64,000 nucleotides of DNA from Colocasia esculenta (taxonomy: Eukaryota; Streptophyta; Magnoliopsida; Alismatales; Araceae): the NCBI GenBank assembly GCA_014218235.1, contig CM024757.1, forward strand, positions 146,333,371 through 146,397,370, in the 5' to 3' direction. A model generated the notes under the pieces. That model did not search any database. It had not been told where the DNA came from and worked only from the letters and a program-made list of their open reading frames with translations. A program made the position numbers and the translations under genes. Positions 23,201 to 35,200 of the stretch are shown one piece after another. Position 1 is the stretch's first letter. The number at the start of each line of letters is the position of its first letter.

Positions 23201-26200
23201 TGGACACCGGGAGGGAAGGTTTGGGAGGGGCCCCGGGATCACGTGGGTTCGATCCCGGGGCAGGGCTTTGGGGTACGCAGTGGCTTGGCCATTGCACCAT
23301 TCACCCAAAAAAAAAAGAATGGTCCAATCTTGCAAACCCTAAATTACTAATCCTAAACAAAATCAATAGAAAGGGTTTTCCCATTTCAAATGTTAAAAGA
23401 ATCATTGTCTTTTAAAGAGAATTCCCAATAATTCTCCAACAAGTATTTATTCTTTTTTGTAATTAAAAAATTATAACCACATCAAATTTGACCATAGAAA
23501 CCTTAATTGACCACAAGACAAAGTTGCTCTTCTACAAAGAAATGAAACTCACTAACATAAGTAAAATTAAAGAAATAGTTATATCACATCAAAGCTAGTA
23601 AAATAACACCACTTGCAAAGCTCATGAATTCACCACATAGTCATCATCAACATCGCCATATATGTTATAAAGGCACAAGTAGGTGACATAGCAAGTTTCA
23701 AATGAAGAATGCACAACACCATTAGCACCAATAGGATGTGCGAACATAGACATGCAAGCGTTGATGGCTTGAGTTATGAAGCCATGTGAGCAAGCAGCTA
23801 ACATGATGGTTTGGCAATGCATGGTGCAACTGGCCCATCGAACTGAGATCAGCAAAGCAGTTTGGGCATGCTGACAAGAAATAGACATCAGTTACCAAGC
23901 AATTACATGTTGCTAGGCACCCAAGGGACATTGCCAAAAAAATAAAATTGTTTGCTGGGAGAGGCCAAGACACTGAAAGACAACTATGAAATCCTTGCTA
24001 GACCAGCTTTCTTTTTCTTTTGGCTGGAAAACTAGCCAATTACAATGTCCTTTAGAAATTCCTTATAAACCTGCTTTGAATGAGATTTGACCTCATCCTG
24101 GTATAAGTGGAAGGCTAACCACTAGGCCACTCCTTGAGATTCTTATGCCATGAGAAATAAATGGCATTGTGTTCCACACACTATGTGGTCTCCTTGTTTG
24201 TCTCTTTTGTGTCAATATGAATGGGCAGAGTATTGGTCAGCTAGCTGACAAGTGTGAACAAGCAGCATCACAGGTAAAATGGATGCCAAGGATCCATGCA
24301 ATTAACCCCAATAAGTTATTCTCTAATGTCGATTTGAAAATGATGTGGCCACAGCAAGCCACAAGAAGGAACACAAAATGAAAAGTGGTTACAGCTCCAA
24401 AGAGATTAGAATTGTGAACAAGCAAAATATGAAAGTTTCTTTTCCTAGGATGCCATTACACATGCCCGTTGGATCATCATCAGCCAGCATTCTAACATTA
24501 GAGTGGTCACATCGTGATTTTAATCAAATTAACAATTTGTTTATCGAGAATAATGCATTTATAGACAAGGTAGACCAACACATCCTCCAGCATGACCAAC
24601 TTTTGGCAATGGTATGCACAGCATTAGTTTTGAGCAGGGATGAAGGGCTTTAGGAACACACGTGTGATTCGATCACATTGACCGCTTAGCAGTTAGCTTT
24701 CACCTTGTTGAAATTCACAGGATATTTTATATTGACCTAACACATGCGTTATTTTTACATTTCAGAAATATGAAATGGTACATCTACTTAAAAGAAAACC
24801 AACCATCAAATTTCATTAACATAAATGATTGGTGAAGGATCATCTAGGATATGCAATAGACTCTTGACTGCAAATTCAGAGTGATGACATGAAAAGTGGA
24901 CAACAGTGATGACTAGAGAAGGGAACATGAGAAAAGTGCATTGGATCACATATTCCAAGTTTCCAACCCAGCAGGGGGGGAGATCAGAGGGAAAGAAAAC
25001 GTGAAACAATAGATAAAATATTAGAAGTTGTGCAAATAAGGATAGCTGCCATTCCAGATAAATACAGTCATGCAAATCCAAGAGCCATAAAAACAGTAAT
25101 AAACACCATAAAGATTTTTCAACCAGTATCTGGATCAGGATTACATTATAGTGATTCACATGGAATTCACAAGGATTACGTGATTCACACCCAATTTCAA
25201 TTTCTTTACTATTCATAATTACCTCTGAGGCAAATGTGTGATTTCCAAAAACTGGATCCAAAATCAGTGTACAGAATAAATCAGTTGACTAATGGAAACC
25301 AAGAAGAGTTGGGAAAGATGGATAGGATATTAAAGGAAATAACCGCATGATCATGATGTAGTAACAGGGTTCCAGATACAGTGTTTCTGAGTTTATTCCG
25401 TCAGAGGTGTATATATGGTCTCAAACCAGAATACATAGGAAGTAGATATAAGGAAGGACTACTAGACTGACTGGGCATACCCCAGTTGGTACCAGGGGAG
25501 GGGAGGGAGTGGGAGACCCAGGATTCAAACCTGGGATGTTGTTTCTTCACCATTTGCTTGAACTATGCTCTGACACTAAGGCAGAGACCTCAAAAAATAT
25601 GACTGCTAGGGCATAGCAAAGAGTATGGTCTTTAGGTTTTGAAAAGGATCTCTGCAAAGCAGAAATCGCAACTGGAAGACAGCATGAATATAATTGTGCA
25701 TCACTATTTTGGATCTTATGAAATGTTATTTGTCAAATACAGTCTCAAACAATAGGAAAGGGCTACAGCACATTAGAAAATAAACATATCAAGCATCTTG
25801 TTGATTTTACTGAAAACGTACTTGAAACCGTGTCTTCACAACCCATAACGGATTAGTTGTGATAGTTGTTGCAGCGCCAGCGCCAGATGCAGCCATCATG
25901 TTTGCACCAACAGACAGCTGGTGGCTCCCATCTGCTAAAACATTGCAATTGTTACAAATAAACAGGAAAAACCAAGACACATCGCCACAGATAAAAGGAA
26001 TAGAAACAACAAGAACATGGTTTCACAAGTTTATTAGATTAATCACCTGTGTAGAACAGACTCTTTAGTTGATCATAAACAGTGAAGTAGACCTGGGAAA
26101 CAAAAAAGAAATAAGTCATATAACAGATTTCAATTTCTATGAAGTCTTTTGGGACCCCAAAGTAAAATAAACAAAATTTTCAGGCTATAGGCATTTCTTA

Positions 26201-29200
26201 TGGGTGGAAAGCAATGTCTACAGCCCCAAAAACACTTTGAGGGTGGGTAGCACTGTGATCATATTAATGTGCAAAGAGAGAAAGAAGAGATGTCTTGAGT
26301 GAGAGAAAAATGCATTGGGGGGGAGGGGAGGGGAAGAAAAAACTAAGTAGGTATTGCTGACAACATCATGTGGACACAAAATTAGGAGGTTTGAATTGAA
26401 ACAATGGTTGTTTGACAAAAATAAACCTGTTAAAAAGTAAGTCTAAGGCATTGCGCCTCTCTAATTCCCTTGCTCATACAACCCTGCTACATGAAAATAG
26501 GTCCAAGTTTGCCCTTGCCATAATAGAAGATTATCTTAACTCAAACCATGTTTAGGTTATAATATATTTTCAAAACAAAAAAGTTATCAACCATGGTATT
26601 AAATGACCACAATGGTTCTTTTATCAATCTTCTCCCTCTTAGGAGGGTTACCTCAGTAAGTAAAATGATTAACTACTTCATGAACAGAATATGATAGAAT
26701 ATTGTAGTGTTAAGAATGAGATTTACCAAAGGTTACATCCTAGAACTATAATTGCATAATGAGAATGCATAAATAGATGGATTAGATAGAGAAATAACCT
26801 TTTGCAGAGGTATATTTTTTAAGAAAGCCAAAGAAGTATCAGCATACAAGAATGTTCATTTTGATGCCCCTGCCATAGTGGTTGGCTATGTTCATATAAG
26901 TTAATAAGTTCAACCCCACCCAACTTTGATCCTGGGCAATCCCAACCCTTCCACCAACCAGGTGTCATCAGAGCTACACATAGTACATGATGATGCTTCT
27001 GAAACAGAAACTGCCATTTATCCATGAATAAAAGGACAAAACCAATGTCACACATATGGGTCACACACAATATGGTCTGCATAAAAGATGACAAATATCT
27101 TTGGAAAGAGATGTCTCCACCTGTTAACCTTGGCTACTGATGTCAACAGATGCATCTGTTTTACCACATAATTAAACCAGCAAATAGCATTGGCTTATCT
27201 AAAGGAAGAGTTTGGTTATCCTGGTGACGCTCCCAGCAGCTCATGAACATAGCTATTGATTTTCTGTGCACAAAAGGACTACATATCCTATGCAATACAA
27301 CAAGGAAAACTCTCCTCCAAATATGTTTATCACATCCCACCCTCCCTTTTTGGTTCATGGTTCAATAAGCAGGTCAATGAAGATAGGTAGTGGCAAAACC
27401 AGTTATCAGATTGGAGTCAGCAGGGATTGGCCTAGTTCACCCAATCCTAAATTTGAATGGCCCAGTTTGTGAAAAATGTTAAAAGTGAGAAGATAATGAT
27501 CTTTATCATCTAGTCTAGAATTCTGAGAAGCGGAAAACTGCCGCCATTTAGCAAGGCATCCACATACTGCCATGCTGGGTCCATACCTTTCATTATTGCA
27601 ACTTTAGACAAAAGCAGTGGCGGACCCGTGGGGAGTGCACAATTGTCCCCCCTTCCCTGAATAAATTAAGCCCATGGGCCATATTCATGGGGTTATCCGT
27701 AATTTTAATCTTATTAATTGCGCCCCCCCCCCCCCCCACGTACCCATGGTCATGAGGGATGGTGGTTATTTTTACCCTACTTAATTTGGATTAGATCGAA
27801 TGGTGGTGATGTGTTTAAAGCAAAAAGAAAAGACGGTAGAGATATGTTTAAAACAAAACAAAAGAGAAGGTCGGGCGGCTGGGTTTGGCAGGCGTGTCCA
27901 GCGTGATATCCCGGGGGTGAGCAGCGGAGGCGGCGAGATGTTGGCACATAAAAATTTCCAAACCCAAAAAACACCCATTTCCCAAATCCAAAAAACACCA
28001 GACATTCCCAAATTCTCCAAAAATCCCAAAACCTCAATTTCCCAAAACCCAAACCTCCAGAAAAAACCAAAACCTCAAAAATCCCCAAAATCCCAAAACC
28101 TTCATTTCCCAAAACCCAAGACTCCAAAATATCAAAGTTCCGCGAAATCCACCAAACCCACCAAATTACACAAAAACCCATGGAAAACTCACATTTTACA
28201 AAAAATACCCCAGAAAATTCCCCTTTGTAAAATGCCCATGGGAGGTCCAAAAATTACAAAAAATGTCACCCTCCGATTGGACCCCAACCGGAGCACCTCC
28301 GGTTGGAGTTCCAACCAGAGGTACCTCCGGTTGGGTCCCCCACCCAACCAGAGGTGGGCAACCTCTGGTTCACCCCACCTCCAACCGGAGGTGTGGTGGC
28401 TCCGGTAGCGCACCCCCCCCCCCCCAATAAGAAGGGGGGGGACCCCCCCCCCTCCCTCTAATCGGAGGGGGGGTACCTTTGGTTCATCCTACCTCTAACC
28501 GGGGGTGGGGTGGCTCCGGTAACCCCCCAACCCCAACCGGGGGAGGAGGAGGAGAGGACCATCCCCCAACTCTCCAACTGGAAGAGGGGCCTCCTCTTCA
28601 CCCCCCTCACTTCTATAAAAGGAGGGGGGGCGTTAGCTTAGAGGGAGCCTTAGACCCTCTCCCTCTCTTGGAAGGGGGTTGGAGCCGCCCCCTCGTTGGC
28701 CCGCCTTTGGCCCCCATTCCTTGGAGGCTCCCCTATGGGAGCTCTCCTCTTGGCCGCCCCAAAGGGGCTTTTGCCCATCTCCTTTGGACCCCCACCTCTA
28801 GACCAATGGTCCAAACCCAATCAGAGGCACCCCACCTCCGGTCCAATGGTCCAAACCCAACCGGAGGCACCCCACCTACGGTCCAAACCCAACCGGAGGT
28901 ACCCACCTCCGGTTCAAACAACCCAACCGAAGGCACCCACCTCCGGTCCAAATCCATGAAAGGTGCAACATTGTAGAAAAGTCCTGGGTTAAAAGGGAAA
29001 TGGCATAAATGTCTCTGCTGTCCAGAAAATTGCACAGAAGCCCAGGGCTTGTGGGAAATCACATAAAGGCCCCGGGAAGAGCAGAAAATTGCAGAAATTC
29101 TTTCGAGATGGGAAAATTGCATAAATACCCCCAATTTATTAGGAAAAGTGCAGAAATACCCTTGAAGGGTTTGAAATTACAGAAAGATCCCCGAAGGCTG

Positions 29201-32200
29201 TAAAATTGTAAGGAGGTCGCTCTGCTGCCCAAAAAATTGCAGGAGGACCCCTGAAAGGTGCATGAATTTCAGAAATACTCTGGCTATGGGGAAAATTGCA
29301 GGAAGGCTCCTGTTGTCTAGAAAATGGTAAAAATACTCCGATTTAGGGGGAAATTACATGTAAACCCTCACGGAGCTCAAAGATTGCATGGAAGTCCTTG
29401 GTCGGTCCAGAAGATGGCACAAAGTCCCTGGCAAGTTGCAAAGGTGATATAGCTGAGAACGAGAATACCTTCAGCATGACTCGGTGGAGCGGTACCCACG
29501 TCACTTCTCTGAAGCGACGTGCACTCTCCTGGGTCAGGCCTGGGTTAATCCCACTCGCCAAAGATGCTTGGAGAAGTCAAGAAATGACGGAAATGTCCGT
29601 ATATGTCAATCAGTGGCGAAGACACCTGAGGAAGTCAACAAATGGCCAAAGCACTCAGGAACACCCAAAATGTCAATAATGTTCGAAAAAGTCAACCAAT
29701 GATAGAAATACTCGGAACCACTCGGAGAAGTCAACAAATGATGAAAATGTCCGAGCATGCCAATCAATGGCGAAAACACCTAAGAAAGTCAATAAATAAC
29801 TGAAGTACTCAGGAACGCCAAGAAATAGCAGAAGCACCCAGAGAAGTCAATCAATGGTGAAAATACCCGGGACTGCTCTGAAAGGGCCAAGTAATGGCAG
29901 GGATGTCCGAGAAAGCCAGGAAATGGCAAGGATGTCTGAGAAAGCCAATGAATGGCAGGAATGTCCAAGGAAGTCAATCAATGGCGGAAATACCCGAGAC
30001 TGCTCCGGAAAAGTCAAGAAATGACAGGAATGTCCAAGAAGAGCCAGGAAATGACAGAAATGTCAGCAAACGCCAGGAAATGACAGAAGCATCCAGAGAA
30101 GTCAATCAATGACGGAAATATCCGGAACTGCTCGAGGAAGTCAAGAACTGACGGAAAGAACCCGAGGATGTCAATTAATGGCAGAAGGTCAAAAAAGGAC
30201 CAAGAAATGACAAAGGTGCCTAGAAACGTCAGGAAAAGGCAAGGAGCTCTTGAACAGTTATGGATACAATACTGTCCAAGTCTCCTTTGGGTCTCTTCTT
30301 CAAAAGACAACATTGGCCAAATTTTCAATTCTCTGATCATGGCGGTCGATGCTTGCAGAAATACCCTGATAAGGAAGAGTTGCAAAAGTCCCAGAAAGGG
30401 CAGGGAATTGCAGCAAAATCTTTCAAAGGGTGGAGAATTACGAAAAAGTCCTCGTAGGGCCAGAATCTACAGTAAACTCCTTAAAAGCAAGATATGGCAA
30501 AAAAGTCCATTTAAAGGGAGGAAACCATATAGCTCATGCTGTTGCACGGCTCGGTGGAGCGCTACCCACATCACTTCTCTGAAGCAATATGCGCTCTCCT
30601 AAGCTCAACTTATCATTGGCCATCCCCGGCCTTGGGATCGCCAAGAAATGGCAGGAATCTCTGGAAATGTCAAGAAAATGACTAAAAAGCCTTGGGAGGT
30701 CAAGAAATGACCCTAAAGTCCCAGGGAGCCAAGAAATGACTAGTGTACCCTGAGAAGTCAATAAATGACTAGAAAGACCTCGAGATATCGGAAAATGACA
30801 GAAGCACCTAGAAAGGGTACAAACTTGCAGAAACCTGGCAAGACCGCTCAAAGGTCCCGTCACAATCAAATGGTGATGGTGACCATGAAGCAAACACAAT
30901 GGACTGACAGTGATCATCTTGGCGATCCAACAGTATCATTGTGATGAAATCCAAGTCAACGGTCTGATCGTGACTGAAGCAAATTCAGAAGAATCGGATC
31001 GTGACCAAATGACGTGTTGAAGACCCGATTATATAATTGGGACCCCTTGTACAGGTCTTGAAAGACTAATTGTAATTTAAATTATAAATGTACAAATATT
31101 AAAGCTTTCAATTTTCTTTGTAAGAGTGTGTACACAAAGGGCGACCATTAAGGTCAATGTTGTCACAATAAATAGAGACAAAAGGCTTTCTTTGACAGAG
31201 AATCAAAGGTGTTCGACTCGATGTAAATTAACACCGACTTCGGTCGGTGGGGAAAGGTCCAGTACACGAAACTCTAATCGCCTGATAAAATAAATGCACG
31301 GAATAAATGTTGTCTAGTAAATGGGCATGTACCCGCATTAAGTGAACTCTGAAATTGTCTATTGTACAGACTGGCACGCCCGCTAAAACAAAACAGAAAG
31401 AAAGAAAAGAAAAGAAAGAGAAAAGAGAGAAATTTTCCTCGTCCGACACGAGGCAAAGCCCTTTTTCTTCTAGAATTTTTTTTTCCTCTCCTTCTTCTTC
31501 TCCTTCCCCGCTATCCTTGCTCCCACCGCTCTTTAACCCCTTTTTAAACATTTTTCTTCTTTCATATATGTAGTGTGGTTTGTTGTTCGTTCCCTCCATG
31601 TTCGCACTCGGCATCAAGAAATTTTAGAGATTCCAGTTCGTACTCAAATCTTAGTCGGTTAATGCCTTAGTGGCTGAAGAAAAGATAGAATTAATTTTTT
31701 GGCCGCTATTATGACAGAATTTAATTTTTTATGACAGAAAAGACATTGTGTGCCTTGCTCCATTCTAGCTGCTATTATGACAGAATTTAATTTTTTTTAG
31801 AGCATTAGATATCATATTAGAGTTCTGCATTTGATCTTGATAATTATGCATCTATCCTAAAATATTTTAGAATAGCTTTCCTCATGTTCTCTCTTTGTAA
31901 ACATTGACTATGAAGAAAAGACCCCACCAAAGTGTCATTAGGAAAAAGTACGGAAGAACTCAATAAAGAATATAATTGGAGAATATTGACATGGGTAAGA
32001 AGATAAGTTGAAATATAGATGAAAATTTTTGTTTTCACTAAGTTGAAATAATTATATCTTTTTTATAGATAAATTTTTGAAGAGAGGAGTAATTCTCAAA
32101 GAAGCACATGATAGAGCAAAAGACAATGAGGATATTGAGATACCAACTTCATCAAAGAGACATCGTGAGGTTGTAGACATTGAAAAATCTGACGTCTACC

Positions 32201-35200
32201 CAGGATTGAGAAAAGAGATTGTTGATTACCATCCAAATGATCGAGATCAAATTAGAAGAGCATATTTACAAAAATGTCTCTTTCAACCTAAGGATATTAA
32301 ATTTCCACAAACTAAGTTTGGCAAAATAGAACGACGATTTAATCTTATATAGTATGATGAGCACAAAGATTGGTTGGACTCGTTGGAGTATAGCAAAGAG
32401 AAAGATGCAATTTTTTGTTTATACTGCTATTGTTTTAGCTTAGAGAAACAAGAGGGTGGAGGGGAAGCATTTGTTCCTAAAGTATTTAAAAATTAGAAGA
32501 AAAGGGAGAGAGAAAAAAAGGAAGTCATGTTGGAGGACATAATAGTGCACATAACGAGACTAAAAGAAAGTGTCAGAATTTATTCAAGCAAAATAAAAAT
32601 ATCAGGTCTCCAAAGATAGGTTTATCTTTTAGAGGGAATGATGAATCTGAAGACTCAAGAAATTAGGATAATTTTCTTGAATTGCTACATTTTTTTGCTC
32701 AACATAATGAAAGTATTGGTCATGTTGTTTTAAATAATACTCCAAAAAATGTGCAACTAGAAAATAGCTCATGCATGTGTTGTGGAGACAACAAATGCTA
32801 TCATGGATGATCTTGGGGATGCATTTTTTTTATATCTTAGTAGATGAATGTCGAGATATGTCAAATAAAGAACAACTAGCAGTTGTTTTGCGATATGTGG
32901 ACAAAAATGGACATGTGATAGAACGTTTTCTTGGCATTGTTCATCTTCTAAATACTACAGCTTAAACACTCAAGGAAGGCATTGAATTATTACTATCCAA
33001 ACATGGATTAACTATATCAAGATTATGTGGTCAAGGATATGATGGAGCAAGTAATATGCGTGGTAAGTTGAATGGACTTACGACACTTATTATAAAAGAA
33101 AATGGACGTGCTTATATATCCATTGTTTTGCTCATCAACTTCAATTAGCAATAGTTGTAGTTGCTAAATCTCATGTAGAAATTGTTCATTTTTTCAATTT
33201 GGCTGCTTTGTTATTCAATGTTGTTGGAGCCTCATGTAAGCGACATGATCAACTTCTAGAAAAACAAGCTATAGAAATTGCTAAAGCTATTGAAATTGGT
33301 GAACTTAAAAGTTGGTGAACTTAAAAGTGGGAAAGGTTTAAATCAAGAAAAGAGTTCAAAAAGAGCAGGGGATACTCATTAGGGTTCTCATTATAATGCA
33401 TTGGTTAACTTGATCTCCATGTTTGCATCTATACTTGATGTGGTTGAGACTGTGATGGAAGACGGTTCAAATTCAGAGCAAAGAACTGAAGCATATATGT
33501 TATTAGAGTCAATTAAGACTTATGATTTTGTATTTAATCTCCATTTAATGAAAAAAAAATCTTGGGAATAACGAATGAGTTATCACAACTTCACAAGCAC
33601 CACAACGAAAAGATCAAGACATTGACAATGCTATGAAGCTAGTTGGCATCTCAAAGCAACGAATACAGACAATGAGAAATGATGAGTGGGCTTCTCATCT
33701 ATTAGAGGTTTCATCTTTTTGTGTAAAACATAAGATTGTCATTCCTAATATGGATGATCTTTTTATACCTCGAGGACGTTCACGACGAAGAGCTCAACAA
33801 ATTACAAATTTACATCACTATCATGTTGAGTTATTTTATTAAGTTTTAGATATGTAACTCCAAGAACTTAACAGTCGATTCACTGAAGTAAACATTGGGC
33901 TATTACTCTACTTGTTATGCTTGAATCCAGAAAGATCATTTGCAGTTTATAACAAAGAAAAGCTAATCAAATTTGTTGAGTTTTATCCAAATGAATTTTC
34001 TTCTGTGCAATTACAATTTACAAGTACTTGATAACCAATTAGAGACTCATATAAATGACATGCAATCTGATGATTTTGCTCAATTAGTTGGAATTGCAGA
34101 ACTTGCTAAAAAGATGGTTGAAAAGAGAAAAGATATTATATATCCATTAGTTTATTTGTTATTGACATTGACCTTAACTTTACCAGTTGCTACAGCCACT
34201 GTGGAGAGAGCATTTTCAACAATGAGAATTATGAAGAATCGATTACACAACAGAATGGGTGATCAATGGATGAATGATAATTTAGTGACATATATTGAAA
34301 AGGAGATATTTGAGAGCATTGACAATGAGGCAATAGTGTAACGTTTTCAAAATATGAAGACCCGCCGTGGACAACTCACTTGTAAAAGTCTTCTACTTGA
34401 ATGAAAATAAATATTTTTTATTACATTAGTTTATTTGCCCCCCCCCCTTTCCAAATGTTTCTAGCTCCGCCACTGGACAAGAGGGTATCTGGCGGTAGTT
34501 ACTAGCTTCAGGATGAATGTTGGTTTAAGATATTCCACGTTAAATTGGACTTTCTGGGTGATGTGGTAGTCTTACAATGGATGGCTATTGCACGTGTTTC
34601 TTCTAATTGAGGATTACATAGATACAGAAATGGAGAATCAATCAAGCTTAAGCTTCTTTTGTTTCTCCCTGTTGGGGATTTTTGCAGAGTTTCATTATGT
34701 CACGGAGTCTTTACATTTTTCCAGTCTGCGCTAGTTTCACTTGTTTTGCGGAGGATTTGTATTTGAGTGAAGAAGTTCTTCTTCAGCATTCACTTTCATT
34801 GCTATGTTTATTTTCAATAAAAAACTGGTAGTACTAGTGTAACCACTTTCCGCAAAAAAAAAGGCCACTTTGCCTTTTTTTTTTTGTCTCTAACAGAAAG
34901 AAATCAACCAGCTTTGATAAAAATAATTTCTGAGCCATTACTAATTTATTGGCTAAATGCAAATGTTTAGATTTTCTGTTATGTAACTTTGATCCTCTTT
35001 CATCATTTTCATTAGAATCCCTCCCAAAAATCCAAAGACAAGAGTGACTGCCAGCAAGAAAAAGAAGGGGGGGAAAATGGAAAAGAATAACGAGAAAAGA
35101 CAAGTGTCTGCCAGTCTCACATTTCTTCTCTTCTAAGCTTTCTCTCTTCCCTGGGACAAAGTCTGGAATTGTCTGTTCCCTGAGAGGCTGAGACAGGAAC

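Larger units (their letters stand above)
27615..34475 (+). mobile_element. hAT DNA transposon (6.9 kb) in NDT1 intron 3, with nested insertion
   Basis: The termini are CAGTGGCGGACCC (27,615) and, reverse-complemented, CAGTGGCGGAGCT (ending 34,475). The flanking 8-mers GACAAAAG (27,607-27,614) and GACAAGAG (34,476-34,483) differ at one base, as expected for a hAT target duplication. The 3' third encodes a broken plus-strand transposase. The block of about 27,740-31,640 does not look like hAT sequence and is interpreted as a later insertion of LTR-retrotransposon or repeat DNA. The plus-strand element lies antisense to the host gene. Confidence 0.85.

Noticed and set aside
24806..25261. 151-residue minus-strand frame in intron 5
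   Set aside because: Hydrophobic, no recognised family, intronic position, no start or splice context.
25470..25545. tRNA gene
   Set aside because: Boxes A and B are present but there is no acceptor-stem pairing or plausible anticodon arm; better read as a SINE head.
27800..28976. Long Pro/Lys- and Pro/Gly-rich frames
   Set aside because: They follow from hairpin and homopolymer repeats; open on both strands and without domain similarity.
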